This document shows, one piece after another, positions 1 to 9,699 of a DNA stretch of 64,000 nt. The first letter of the stretch is position 1. Every line of letters starts with the position of its first letter. Source of the DNA: Flavivirga eckloniae (GTDB taxonomy: Bacteria > Bacteroidota > Bacteroidia > Flavobacteriales > Flavobacteriaceae); NCBI RefSeq assembly GCF_002886045.1, contig NZ_CP025791.1:5595001-5659000 (forward strand). Reading direction: 5' to 3'. A program made the translations under genes and the position numbers. The notes below the pieces were generated by a model. The model was given only the letters and a program-made list of their open reading frames with translations. It did not search any database and was not told the origin of the DNA.

Positions 1-3000
1 CCAGAAATAGTATTAATGATTATGGATGCATTGTTATCTCCATAACATTCAATTTCTGTTTGGGTGTAATCTATAATAATTTCGTCGGTTTGGCTTAAAA
101 TGACTTCTAAGGTGTCTGTACAACCAGATTTATCGGTAACTGTTAAGTTATACGTGCCAGCAAATAACCCTGATAGGTTTTGAAGGTTGCTTGTGTATCC
201 ATTAGGTCCAGTCCATGCATACGCATAGTCAAAAACACCTGTAGAAACTTCTATTTGTCTTCCACCTATAGTATTGATATTAATTTCGCCAGTCGCCTCT
301 CCAAAGCAAATAATATCAACTTGATTAACTAAGCCAACCTCTAATAGAGGAGGCTCGATAATTTGAAAACTTTGGGTGATCGGTGTACAGTTATTGGCAT
401 CTGTAACTGTTATTTCGTAATCTCCTGGAGCAAGGCTAGATATATCTTCTGTGTTAGAGAAAAAGGTTCCGTTTCTGGTCCAATTGTATTGATAGGGGGT
501 AGTGCCTCCAGAAATATCAATACCAATAGAACCATCATTGGCACCAAAACAAGATATTGTTTCAGGATTAAAAGTTGTCGTACTAAAAACCAACGCATCC
601 GGTTCTGTTATTGTATAGTTTTTTGTGAAAGGACAACCACCTTCATCACCAATAGTCAGGGTGTAGTTACCGGGTTCTAAGTTGGAGATATCTTCATTAG
701 CATTAATATATCCATTTGGACCTGTCCATGAAATTAAATAAGGACTTCCAACGGTAAAAGGAACGCCCCCACTTATGGTTATGTCTATAGCGCCTGAATT
801 TTCTAGATAACACCTGCTATTGGTTACATTGTCTACTACACTAATAGATGGATTAACTGTTATGGTTACGGTAAAATCTGCGCCGGAACAAGTCCCAGAA
901 ACAGGAGTTACCGTATAGGTTACTGTAGCAGGATTTGTTGTCGTATTTATTAAGGTTTGACTAATGTTGTTTTGCGGATTGGTTTCGTTAGAAGCACCAG
1001 TAATAGCTCCCGTAGGACTTATTACAGGATTCGTCCAAGTGTATAATGTGTTCGCGGGTACAATATCTCCTCCAGAAGTATTTGGCGTTATATCGAACGT
1101 GATGCCGCTACAAATGGTTTGTGTTTTTGCGCTTATTTCTGGTGTTTGATTTACTGTTTGTTCTGAAACCTGTGAGGTTATTTCAGTACAACCGCCAGAT
1201 GAAAACGTAATGACGGCATAATAGTAAATTGTTCCAATTGAATTTGAAGGAGGAGCATATGTTGCATTGGTTTCGCCAGTTATGGCAATTCCGGTAGTCG
1301 CGTTATTTATCGTATTGGAATACCATTGATAGGTTGGTGTACCAACACCGTTTGTATATCCTACAGACAAGGTATTGAAGGTGTCTCCTGAACAAATGGC
1401 CTCAGAAATTGGGTGTGAGGTAAAAGCCGGAGCAGCGTTTATGTCTACTTCAGCAGTATTACTTACAACACGACAACCAGGATCTGTTTGTGTAATGACA
1501 CAGTAATAGTAAAGTGTACCGACAGCTGTTGTGGGTGGTGTAAATATAGAACTTGTTGCACCAGTAATTAATGTACCACCAGAATTGGTATTTGTGGTGT
1601 TGCTATACCATTGGTAAGTGTACGAACTTCCTAATCCACCAGTTGCAACTACTTCCAAGTTTTGTGGCGTGGTGCCTTGGCAAAGCGATTGTGAGGCTAA
1701 AGGCTGGGTTGTTATTGTAGGATCGTTAACAACAATAACCTCTGCAACATCACTAGTTATATCACTACACCCACTACCATTTGGCGTTATAACTACATAA
1801 TAATAGTAGTTTCCAGTAATCGTAAAAGTTGGAGGCGTATAGTTGGCGTTTGTTGCTCCTGTTATAATTGTACCTCCTGTATTGGAGTTTGTTGTGTTAG
1901 CATACCATTGGTAGCTAATTGTCCCTGTACCTCCAGAATGGGTGACTAATAATGGGGTAGCAATATCCCCGCCATTACAAATACTTTGTGAAGTAACGGG
2001 ATGTGTATCTATTTGAATCCCATTTACAACTTCAATTCTGGCGGTATCCGAAATTATTTCGTTACAACCCGTGCCAGATGTAAAAGATACGATAGCATAG
2101 TAATAGGTTACACCAACAGGATTATTTGGTGGTGTTAATGTCGCGTTGGTTGCACCGGGAATTGCTGTTCCAGTGGCTGTATTGTTTGCGGTATTTCTGT
2201 ACCATTGATAACTCGGTGTTCCCGGGCCATTAACGGTTACAGACAAGGTTGCTACAGGACCGTTTAAACAAATGGTTTCAGACTGTGGCTGACTGGTAAA
2301 TGCAGGAGCAGGATCGACCGTTACTACCAGATTTACAGGTGTACCGTCACAATTACCTACAGATGGTGTAATGGTATATGTAACATCTTCTGATGTTGTA
2401 TTTGTATTAAACAAGGTTTGTACAGGAATTGTACTGGTATTTCCAGACGCTATAAACCCGGTAACACCTGCAGGAGCAGTTGCCGTCCAGGTATACGATG
2501 TATTTGTAATATCTGATGTTAGGATAACTTCTGCTGTATCGGTTCCAGAACAAATGGTTTGGGTTAGATTGGTGTTTGTTATCGTTGGAATCGGGTTTAC
2601 AGTAAAATCTTCGGTATCTGTTGTTATACCACAGCTAGTCTCAACGCTAAATGAAACTTGATATGTTCCGGGACTGCTATACGTAATGGTACCAGGGTTT
2701 AGAGTATTTGCTGACGTTGGCGTTCCACCAGGAAACAACCAACTATAGATAGGTGTCTCCGACGCTGGTGAGCAGCTGTTAACTGTAGCTACAGGGGTTA
2801 TGGATGCCGATCCGCAAGAATCTGTAATAGGGTTAATGATATTGGTTGGTGGTTGTTTTACTATAATATCCTGAGAAGCAATGAAATCTCCACAAGAATT
2901 TGATGCTGTTAAATTTAGAGTATATGTTCCGGGTGTATCAAAACTAAAAGATGGGTTTTTTGAGTTTTGGTTGCTACCATTTGTAAAATTCCAAACTCCC

Positions 3001-4460
3001 GGTGCAGTACCACAATAATTAGGGGCATACGAAACTTGCCATAAATATGTTGGTGGTGAGCAACTATCAGTTTCATCAGTCGTATTTGTAACGTTTACGT
3101 TTAGTGTACTACAACCATTATCTGTATTTGTAGAGAAAGTTGGAGCAAGAGGGGGTTCAATACATATGTTTTGAGTGTAAGTTGTTTTTTCGCAAATATT
3201 ATTATCAGCAGTAAGCGTTACTGTATAAGTGCCAGGATTTGTAAATGCATGATTCACATTTTGATAACTATTCACAACAGTAGGCGTAGTACCATCACCA
3301 AAATCCCATGTAAAGGTCATATCAGACGAGCAATTAAATCCAAAACCAGGATCTGTCGTATTTATAAATAGAACAGGCGTATTTTGACATTCAGAACTTG
3401 GAGCTGTAAAACTCGCATTTGGACTTATTAATATTAAAATATTTGGAAGTGTTGCTGGATTAGGATTAGGTGCACAAGCGTTTCTAATCCAAAGTCTAAC
3501 CGTAAATTCGTTTGGACAGTTTGATGTTGTATAAGAATGGGGTGTTATAGGAAATGGTAATGAAGCAGATGGATCTGAAGCATTGTAAAAAGAAGATGCT
3601 ACCAAGTCTGCTTGTGTATAGGAAATAGTTGTTCCGTCGTCAAAGTCAATATCGTAAGTCGTATCTGAAGTATTGGTTCCCCAATTAGTAATTTCGAATT
3701 GTAAACTTGCTGTAGGAGCGCATAAGTTTTGTGTATTTCCGGGTCCAGATATACCACCAGAAGGATTTGTTGCATTTTTAACAAGATATGTCACTTCATT
3801 GGTACAACCATTACTACCATTGGCAGTAACTTTCATGGGGTAGGTTCCAAATCCTGAATAATTATGTGAAAGAGGAAATGTTACGCTGTTTTGAGTGTTA
3901 CCATCTCCCCAATCAATATCGTAAGAATCAATACATGAATTGGAAGAAGAGTTATTACCTACTTCAACCAAATACTCAGAGCTTGCACTTGTGTTGCCAC
4001 AATTGTTAAATGCTCCTGCAACACCCGGGTTGATATCAAAAAATGAGATGTCTGGTTTTTCCTTTATGGATACAGTTTTCGTATTTGATGCAGACAAACC
4101 ATTAACATCTGTAACGGTAAGTGTTACGCTAAAATCTCTAGTACCACAGCCTGTTTCTTCAAAGGGATGATTTGGATTTTGTTCTGTTGAGGTTACTCCG
4201 TCTCCAAAATTCCAAGTATAATCAAAACCACCATCTCCGGTAACAATAGAAGTAAAGGAAACCGTTTCTCCTGAACATAAATTATTGGTGAAATTAAAAT
4301 CTACGGTTGGTGGTGGATGTGATACTGAAGTATTGTTTGAATAACGGGAAGAGGTTTTAATGTTTATTTGTTCTTTATTTTTTTCAGATTTGTTAGAGGA
4401 GAAAATTGAAACACTAATTGTAAACACAAATAGTGTTGTAAGAAAATAAATCTTACGCAT
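1..4460 (-). CDS. Giant secreted PKD/Ig-like/SprB-repeat surface protein, partial (C-terminus outside window)
   Basis: An open frame runs leftward from the ATG at 4460-4458 through 1486 codons to the window edge, so the C-terminus is missing. The first residues, MRKIYFLTTLFVFTISVS, form a signal peptide. Residues of about 50-640 hold PKD-type domains with WNFGDG, WDFGDG and DIDWGDG motifs. Residues of about 720-1105 hold four Ig-like repeats of 95-99 residues, each with a YQWYxNT core, an ITGAT-like turn and a YYYxV strand. A PKD-like domain lies on each side of this block. From about residue 1205 the SprB-type repeat appears several times (SCFGANDGSI, ICFGEATGEI, ECYGDNNASI). Known relatives are huge cell-surface adhesins exported by the type IX secretion system, usually ending in a gliding-motility/T9SS sorting domain; such an end is expected here but lies outside the window. 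Ligand unknown. Confidence 0.88.
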   Translation of the reverse strand, partial: MRKIYFLTTLFVFTISVSIFSSNKSEKNKEQINIKTSSRYSNNTSVSHPPPTVDFNFTNNLCSGETVSFTSIVTGDGGFDYTWNFGDGVTSTEQNPNHPFEETGCGTRDFSVTLTVTDVNGLSASNTKTVSIKEKPDISFFDINPGVAGAFNNCGNTSASSEYLVEVGNNSSSNSCIDSYDIDWGDGNTQNSVTFPLSHNYSGFGTYPMKVTANGSNGCTNEVTYLVKNATNPSGGISGPGNTQNLCAPTASLQFEITNWGTNTSDTTYDIDFDDGTTISYTQADLVASSFYNASDPSASLPFPITPHSYTTSNCPNEFTVRLWIRNACAPNPNPATLPNILILISPNASFTAPSSECQNTPVLFINTTDPGFGFNCSSDMTFTWDFGDGTTPTVVNSYQNVNHAFTNPGTYTVTLTADNNICEKTTYTQNICIEPPLAPTFSTNTDNGCSTLNVNVTNTTDETDSCSPPTYLWQVSYAPNYCGTAPGVWNFTNGSNQNSKNPSFSFDTPGTYTLNLTASNSCGDFIASQDIIVKQPPTNIINPITDSCGSASITPVATVNSCSPASETPIYSWLFPGGTPTSANTLNPGTITYSSPGTYQVSFSVETSCGITTDTEDFTVNPIPTITNTNLTQTICSGTDTAEVILTSDITNTSYTWTATAPAGVTGFIASGNTSTIPVQTLFNTNTTSEDVTYTITPSVGNCDGTPVNLVVTVDPAPAFTSQPQSETICLNGPVATLSVTVNGPGTPSYQWYRNTANNTATGTAIPGATNATLTPPNNPVGVTYYYAIVSFTSGTGCNEIISDTARIEVVNGIQIDTHPVTSQSICNGGDIATPLLVTHSGGTGTISYQWYANTTNSNTGGTIITGATNANYTPPTFTITGNYYYYVVITPNGSGCSDITSDVAEVIVVNDPTITTQPLASQSLCQGTTPQNLEVVATGGLGSSYTYQWYSNTTNTNSGGTLITGATSSIFTPPTTAVGTLYYYCVITQTDPGCRVVSNTAEVDINAAPAFTSHPISEAICSGDTFNTLSVGYTNGVGTPTYQWYSNTINNATTGIAITGETNATYAPPSNSIGTIYYYAVITFSSGGCTEITSQVSEQTVNQTPEISAKTQTICSGITFDITPNTSGGDIVPANTLYTWTNPVISPTGAITGASNETNPQNNISQTLINTTTNPATVTYTVTPVSGTCSGADFTVTITVNPSISVVDNVTNSRCYLENSGAIDITISGGVPFTVGSPYLISWTGPNGYINANEDISNLEPGNYTLTIGDEGGCPFTKNYTITEPDALVFSTTTFNPETISCFGANDGSIGIDISGGTTPYQYNWTRNGTFFSNTEDISSLAPGDYEITVTDANNCTPITQSFQIIEPPLLEVGLVNQVDIICFGEATGEININTIGGRQIEVSTGVFDYAYAWTGPNGYTSNLQNLSGLFAGTYNLTVTDKSGCTDTLEVILSQTDEIIIDYTQTEIECYGDNNASIIINTIS

Positions 4461-4656
4461 GAAATGTTGTTTTGTTAATAGCTGATACTAAAGTAATTAT
4501 TCTTTTTAATGGAGCATCATTAAAAAATGGTTTGTGTAGGTTTTTTCTTTAAAACGCATATTTATAGGTATGAAATGCAAATTGTAAGAGAATATCTTAT
4601 GTCTTTAATTTTTTAGATGTTTTATTGTTAGTTATATTTATATAAAAAAAGAAACT

Positions 4657-5568
4657 GTGAAAGCATTAGTAATTTCAGGAGGAGGAAGTAAAGGTGCTTA
4701 CGCCGGAGGCGTGGCTCAGTATTTAATACAGGAGGAAGAAAGGGATTATGATCTGTTTTTGGGTACGTCTACAGGAAGTTTGTTAGTACCACATCTGGCT
4801 GCAGGTAAGATTAGTAAGCTTAAAGAAGTTTTTACAAATGTGAGTCAGAACGATATTTTTAGCGTGAGTCCTTTTGTACAACGTAAAAAAGGAAAGCGTG
4901 AATTCGTTTCTATCGATTTTATAAATACGCTTTGGCAATTCATTAGAATGAAACGAACTTTTGGTGAAAGCAAGGCTCTAAGACGTCATATTAAAAAGCA
5001 TTTTACAGAAGTTGAATACAATCTCATTAAGGAAACCAAAGATGATGTTGTTGTTACGGTATCTAATTTATCTAAAAATAGAGTAGAGTATAAGTCTATA
5101 AAGGAATTTAGTTATGATGAGTTTTGTGATTGGATATGGATTTCTTGCAACTACATTCCATTTATGTCCTTAGTGAAAAGAAATGGTTTCGAATATGCAG
5201 ATGGCGGTTTAGGGTGTGTTATTCCTATAAGGGAAGCTATTTTACGTGGCGCTACCGAAGTTGATGCCGTAGTTTTGGAGTCTGAAAATATGGAATACAA
5301 TAAAGTATTGGGTAAAAATCCATTTTCCTTAATGATTAATTTGTTTAGCCATTTACTAGATCAAGTGGAGCGTAGCGATATAACTATTGGAAAATTAGCA
5401 GCCAAGAATAACGACGTAAAACTTAACTTATATTACACACCTTCTAAGCTAATTGAAAACTCTCTAATTTTTAATAAGAAGCTAATGACCTCTTGGTGGC
5501 AACAAGGGTATGATTATGCTAGGGAAAAATGTAAGGAGGCACGATCTAATGAGCTTCGTATTGATTAG
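4657..5568 (+). CDS. Patatin-like phospholipase
   Basis: 303 residues starting at a GTG (4657). The glycine-rich oxyanion loop GGGSKGAY is at residues 8-15, the nucleophile elbow GTSTG has Ser38, and the catalytic Asp182 is in ADGG. Ser and Asp of the patatin dyad are both present, so an active acyl hydrolase acting on membrane lipids is likely. There is no signal peptide or membrane segment, so it should be cytosolic. It is transcribed divergently from the giant adhesin, and the 196-bp gap between them must hold both promoters. Substrate and physiological role cannot be read from the sequence. Confidence 0.9.
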   Translation: MKALVISGGGSKGAYAGGVAQYLIQEEERDYDLFLGTSTGSLLVPHLAAGKISKLKEVFTNVSQNDIFSVSPFVQRKKGKREFVSIDFINTLWQFIRMKRTFGESKALRRHIKKHFTEVEYNLIKETKDDVVVTVSNLSKNRVEYKSIKEFSYDEFCDWIWISCNYIPFMSLVKRNGFEYADGGLGCVIPIREAILRGATEVDAVVLESENMEYNKVLGKNPFSLMINLFSHLLDQVERSDITIGKLAAKNNDVKLNLYYTPSKLIENSLIFNKKLMTSWWQQGYDYAREKCKEARSNELRID

Positions 5569-5682
5569 TTTTGATTTTTGTAAGCCATTCTTTTTTTTAG
5601 GAAATTGTTAGATACATTGATAGAAGCGTCCGAGAGTACTATCATAGAGCGCTCAAACAAAAAACAAACTGAACAAAGTAGA

Positions 5683-6399
5683 TTAACTCCTAAAATTCTT
5701 ACCTCTAAATTTTTGAAGGTTAATCTCTATTTTTTTTATATGTTGTTTATATTCTCCAATGGTACTATTTATTTCCTTTACTTCTTTTTCATTTTTTATT
5801 GGGGGTAACTTCTTAAGCTCTTTTATCAAAATATTGATTGAATTTTTAGTAGCGTTTATTTGATCAATATAATCCTTTTCCACCGCCTCAACCATTTTTT
5901 CGTAAGCTTCAATCGCTTCATCATCTTTAATTTCCAAATTAATAGAAGCAAAATTAACGGCTTTTAGCACAGACCCCATATCTTTCAGTTTTTGGACTTG
6001 ATTCAAAATAGCAGGATTATTTGAAAGAGACGCAATGGTAAGTAATTTTTTAATATCATCTGGTAATTTTTCATTTGTATGAATATCTATCAAACTATCA
6101 TTTACCTTCATAATGTTCTCTATATTGATTCCTTTAGCTTCGTTAGCAATTTTAGCCGCTTCTGCAAGTTTTTTCTTTGCCTCTGCCTTTTTTATTTCCG
6201 CTTCTGCTTTTATTACATCATTATTTGCAGTATAGATGTTTTTACCAAATTTCACAAAACCATTAAATAGAGAGGGGATTTTATTTTTAAGTACTGAATT
6301 AAAAATGATCCAAAACGACGATTCGTTAGGTTTGTCTCCGTTTTCAGGTGATGCATCGAATTTACCTGTATATTCTGATTGTTCTTTTTCTCCCAGCAT
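5683..6399 (-). CDS. Hypothetical coiled-coil protein
   Basis: 238 residues, not recognised. Residues of about 60-92 form an Ala/Lys/Glu-rich helix (KAEAEIKKAEAKKKLAEAAK) and residues of about 165-235 are a second charged coiled coil. No signal peptide or clear membrane helix. The start lies one base after the stop of the upstream 149-aa gene, so the two are almost certainly co-transcribed and translationally coupled. The DNA is very A/T-rich. Its opposite-strand ORFs are short and compositionally poor, which supports this frame. Confidence 0.7.
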   Translation of the reverse strand: MLGEKEQSEYTGKFDASPENGDKPNESSFWIIFNSVLKNKIPSLFNGFVKFGKNIYTANNDVIKAEAEIKKAEAKKKLAEAAKIANEAKGINIENIMKVNDSLIDIHTNEKLPDDIKKLLTIASLSNNPAILNQVQKLKDMGSVLKAVNFASINLEIKDDEAIEAYEKMVEAVEKDYIDQINATKNSINILIKELKKLPPIKNEKEVKEINSTIGEYKQHIKKIEINLQKFRGKNFRS

Positions 6400-6400
6400 A

Positions 6401-6850
6401 TTAATAACTATTAATTAAAACTTTAACGTTATTTGGATTATATACTATCCCAGAACCTCCCATCATCATATATAATTTTTTGAGTTCAATCAGATACTCA
6501 GCAATTTGATCCGAAGTTGCTGTTCCTGGATCAATATTTATTTGTAATGATTCTTCTCCAGTTAGATTTTCTGCTACTTCTAGGAACTCGCTGTATTGAG
6601 TTTTTAGTGCATTCAGTGTTATTACTTTATAACGAGCGCCTTCTATAAGTTTATAGAATATATGATCTCCCTTCTTAATGATTTCGTTTTCTAATTTGGT
6701 GATATCATCATTTTTAGAAAACATCATGCTTGATCGCTCAATTTTCCGTTCATTTAAATCATCATTAACAAAAAACATAGTTATAGCATTTTCATTTGGG
6801 CGATTTACTACTTCAATTTTTTCAATTATACCTAATTCCATAAAAAACAA
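6401..6850 (-). CDS. Hypothetical protein, first gene of a two-gene operon
   Basis: 149 residues, not recognised. A second in-frame Met (Met4, 6841) could be the true start, giving MELGIIEKIEVV. The C-terminal part has a predicted helix followed by a short Gly motif (LKKLYMMMGGSGIVY, residues of about 121-135). That looks like a small adaptor-type domain, but I cannot assign a family. No signal peptide or membrane helix. Coupled by a 1-nt gap to the downstream coiled-coil gene, so the products probably act together. Confidence 0.65.
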   Translation of the reverse strand: MFFMELGIIEKIEVVNRPNENAITMFFVNDDLNERKIERSSMMFSKNDDITKLENEIIKKGDHIFYKLIEGARYKVITLNALKTQYSEFLEVAENLTGEESLQINIDPGTATSDQIAEYLIELKKLYMMMGGSGIVYNPNNVKVLINSY

Positions 6851-6992
6851 TTTATTGATCGGTAAAGTATAAACAATAAAGAAACTGGCTAAATCAAATC
6901 GACAAAATGCAAGATTATTCAGATTTTCTATATGTTTTATTTATTACATTTGCTGCGATATAACATATTCAAAACAAACGGTTTAATTTTTT

Positions 6993-7547
6993 ATGAGCTT
7001 TAAAAGTGATTTTGACGAGTATATCTCCGATTTCAAGAAATACCCATTTTGGTTAAAAATTGTTCTTGGTGTGATGCTTTTAGCTACTGTAAGTTCCATA
7101 GCATCAATATCAGATATTTTTTTTAACTGGAAGGGGTTTATTTTAGAAGGATTAGAATCTTATAGAAAATGTATAAATAGACCAATAAGAGTTGTAGCTG
7201 AAAACCTAGGTGTTATTATACCTGAAAAAAAAGTTGATGAATTGATTTTGCTTCAGTTAATATATTTGCCCTATATAAGAATGGAATTACTAAATTTTAT
7301 AAAACACAAAAACTTGCTTATACTATTTATAGGTGCACTTTTAATTCATATATATTTAATGTATGACATATTATCTGGTGGTATCAATATGTTTATATTT
7401 ACACCAATATATGTTATATATATAATGATTGGATCAAAGAAAAATGAGCTTATTAAAAAACATATTTTAAGACTTTATATTCCAGTATTAATTGGTTTGT
7501 TCTTAGTATGCTTATTAGCAGCTATAAACGAGGGATTGACTAGGTAG
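6993..7547 (+). CDS. Small polytopic membrane protein of unknown function
   Basis: 184 residues with about four hydrophobic segments (residues of roughly 20-44, 103-125, 130-147 and 158-178) and a short charged N-terminus. I do not recognise the family. It is transcribed away from the 149-aa/238-aa pair, and the 142-bp gap between them probably carries both promoters. With that pair it forms a three-gene block of unrecognised, A/T-rich genes between two conserved regions, which suggests accessory DNA. Confidence 0.6.
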   Translation: MSFKSDFDEYISDFKKYPFWLKIVLGVMLLATVSSIASISDIFFNWKGFILEGLESYRKCINRPIRVVAENLGVIIPEKKVDELILLQLIYLPYIRMELLNFIKHKNLLILFIGALLIHIYLMYDILSGGINMFIFTPIYVIYIMIGSKKNELIKKHILRLYIPVLIGLFLVCLLAAINEGLTR

Positions 7548-7594
7548 GAGTTGTCAAAATTAAGAAATCCTAATTTTTATTTAAGTATAATTAA

Positions 7595-8116
7595 TTACCA
7601 CATATCCGAAACCTCCTCCTTAATAAAAGAAAGTGCCGCATCACTAGGGGAACGGCGATCCATCATTTCGGTTAAAACAACTTCTCGTAATTTATTGGCA
7701 GAATCTGTTTTTTCAAGCAAATTGGCTTTTCTAATAAGTTGAATGGTAGCGTTTTTTGCTGTAGTAATGATGTTCCAACATTTATCGCTAATATATATTT
7801 GTTGCGATAAATTGTGTTCGAATTCTTGTTCAATACTGTGTATTAACAAGGCTTCGTAGTCATCTTTATCTTCCGATGTTGGAGCTGTTCTAACAAGTAG
7901 TTTAGAAGGTGTAATACGTTCTAAAAACAAAGTCATTCTTTCGTAGGCTTGAAGGCGTAAAGGCATGGCAGTAACTTGCAGGTCTTTTTTTAACAAAAAT
8001 CGTCTTCTGCCGTCCTCATTTTTTGTATGTTCTCTAAAAAAGTAATAAGCAATAACGCCTGTTATTAATGATGGTATGGCGAATAAAAATAAATCTAAAA
8101 TTCTTTGTGTATCCAT
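7595..8116 (-). CDS. Conserved hypothetical protein with one N-terminal membrane anchor
   Basis: 173 residues. Residues of about 8-26 form a single membrane helix (LFLFAIPSLITGVIAYYFF), followed by a basic stretch and a soluble helical domain with RLQAYERMTLFLERI. Short anchored proteins of this look are widespread in Flavobacteriia, but I know of no function. It starts 7 bp after the stop of the GltB-like gene, so it is probably its operon partner. Confidence 0.75.
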   Translation of the reverse strand: MDTQRILDLFLFAIPSLITGVIAYYFFREHTKNEDGRRRFLLKKDLQVTAMPLRLQAYERMTLFLERITPSKLLVRTAPTSEDKDDYEALLIHSIEQEFEHNLSQQIYISDKCWNIITTAKNATIQLIRKANLLEKTDSANKLREVVLTEMMDRRSPSDAALSFIKEEVSDMW

Positions 8117-8123
8117 AATATAG

Positions 8124-9698
8124 TTAGTCGATCTGGGTTTTGTTAAAATCTCCGCCCAAATATAAACAATCTTTTAAATTTTGCATGCTAATAAATGGTA
8201 CAGGTGTTTTTTCATACATGTATGTTCTGCTTAATTCTTTTGAGATATTATGATCGTCGACATTAATTTCTACATCGTCCATTTTAAATTGGCAAGGGTG
8301 TTCGTACCCCGCTGCATGAGTAATTTCTATAAGTTCTTTTTTAAAGGTTTTAAAGTATTGTGCCAGTCGTTCCGATTTTAAGGTTATATCGATACCGTTT
8401 TGTAGCCATTTGCTTTGAGTTGCAATGCCAGCTGGGCATCGGTTGGTATGGCAAATTTGAGCCTGTATGCAACCAATACTCATCATGGCTTCGCGTGCTA
8501 CATTTATACAATCTATACCCATAGCAAATGCCATAGCTGCTTTGGCAGGAAATCCTAATTTTCCGCTACCAATAAAAACAATACGTTCAGATAGACCTTT
8601 TCCTTGAAATAGTTTATATAAATCGCTAAACCCGTACACCCAGGGGAGTGATACATGATCTGCAAAACTAGGAGGCGCAGCACCAGTACCACCTTCGCCG
8701 CCATCAACAGTAATAAAATCTGGACCTTTTCCGGTTTCTAGCATGATATCTGCAAGCTCTTCCCATTGCTCCAATTTTCCAATGGCTGCTTTAATACCAA
8801 CTGGTAATCCTGTAGCTTCTGCAATATCTTCAATAAAATTTACCATTTCCGGAACATTGGAAAATGCTTTATGATTAGGTGGGGATAACACATCCTTCCC
8901 AACTTCTACACCACGGATAGCAGCTATTTCTTTAGTGATTTTTGCACCCGGTAATACACCACCTTTCCCGGGTTTTGCCCCTTGGGATAGTTTTACTTCA
9001 ATGGCTCGTATAAAAGGGTTGTCTTTAACCAACTTTTTCATTTTCTCCATAGAGAATCCACCATCTTCAGCACGAACACCAAAGTAGCCCGTACCAAAAT
9101 GAAACACCACATCACCACCGTTGCTGTGATAGGGAGATAAACCACCTTCACCTGTATTATGGTAGGCTTCGGCTATTTTTACCCCTTTGTTTAATGACTC
9201 TACTGCTTTTGCCGAAAGTGAACCAAAACTCATAGCAGACACATTGATAACCGATGCTGGACGGTATGGTTTTTTACGTTTATTAAACGCACCTATTACC
9301 TTAGCGCAGGGCAAAAAGGTTTTGTCTATACTATTCGGATGGTTTTTATCAATTTGAAAAGGCATCATGGCATTGTTAATAAATACGTGCTGATGCTCGT
9401 AGATATCTCTGTCGGTACCAAAACCTTCGTAATTGTTTTCTTTTTTTGCAGAGGCATAAATCCAACCGCGTTCAATACGGTTAAAAGGCAATTCCTCTCT
9501 GTTGTTGGCCACAAAGTATTGCCGCATTTCTGGGCCTATACTTTCGAACCAATACCGTAAGTGACCAATTATTGGGAAGTTATGACTTATGGTATGACTT
9601 TTTTGAACGAAAATATCGCGAATGGCTACAAGAGCTAAACCAATTAAAATCCAGCCCCACCAAGGGATGCTTGATAAAAAATCTAATATGTTGTTCAT
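8124..9698 (-). CDS. FMN-binding glutamate synthase-related (GltB central domain) protein
   Basis: 524 residues. A membrane helix at residues of about 10-27 is followed by a GOGAT-type (beta/alpha)8 domain. Visible family motifs are GGEGGTGAAP (flavin phosphate site) and CIQAQICHTNRC near residues 408-420. The C-x5-C-x4-C spacing is that of the 3Fe-4S ligands in glutamate synthase. The glutaminase domain and the C-terminal GXGXG domain of full GltB (about 1500 aa) are both absent. This is therefore a stand-alone flavin/Fe-S oxidoreductase, and its substrate is not established. It lies 1 bp after the M20 amidohydrolase gene and 7 bp before the anchored hypothetical. Confidence 0.88.
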   Translation of the reverse strand: MNNILDFLSSIPWWGWILIGLALVAIRDIFVQKSHTISHNFPIIGHLRYWFESIGPEMRQYFVANNREELPFNRIERGWIYASAKKENNYEGFGTDRDIYEHQHVFINNAMMPFQIDKNHPNSIDKTFLPCAKVIGAFNKRKKPYRPASVINVSAMSFGSLSAKAVESLNKGVKIAEAYHNTGEGGLSPYHSNGGDVVFHFGTGYFGVRAEDGGFSMEKMKKLVKDNPFIRAIEVKLSQGAKPGKGGVLPGAKITKEIAAIRGVEVGKDVLSPPNHKAFSNVPEMVNFIEDIAEATGLPVGIKAAIGKLEQWEELADIMLETGKGPDFITVDGGEGGTGAAPPSFADHVSLPWVYGFSDLYKLFQGKGLSERIVFIGSGKLGFPAKAAMAFAMGIDCINVAREAMMSIGCIQAQICHTNRCPAGIATQSKWLQNGIDITLKSERLAQYFKTFKKELIEITHAAGYEHPCQFKMDDVEINVDDHNISKELSRTYMYEKTPVPFISMQNLKDCLYLGGDFNKTQID

Positions 9699-9699
9699 G

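Noticed and set aside
363-4170. Several short rightward ORFs of 60-105 codons
   Set aside because: They lie antisense to the continuous 1486-codon adhesin frame, have no start context and encode composition-biased shadows.
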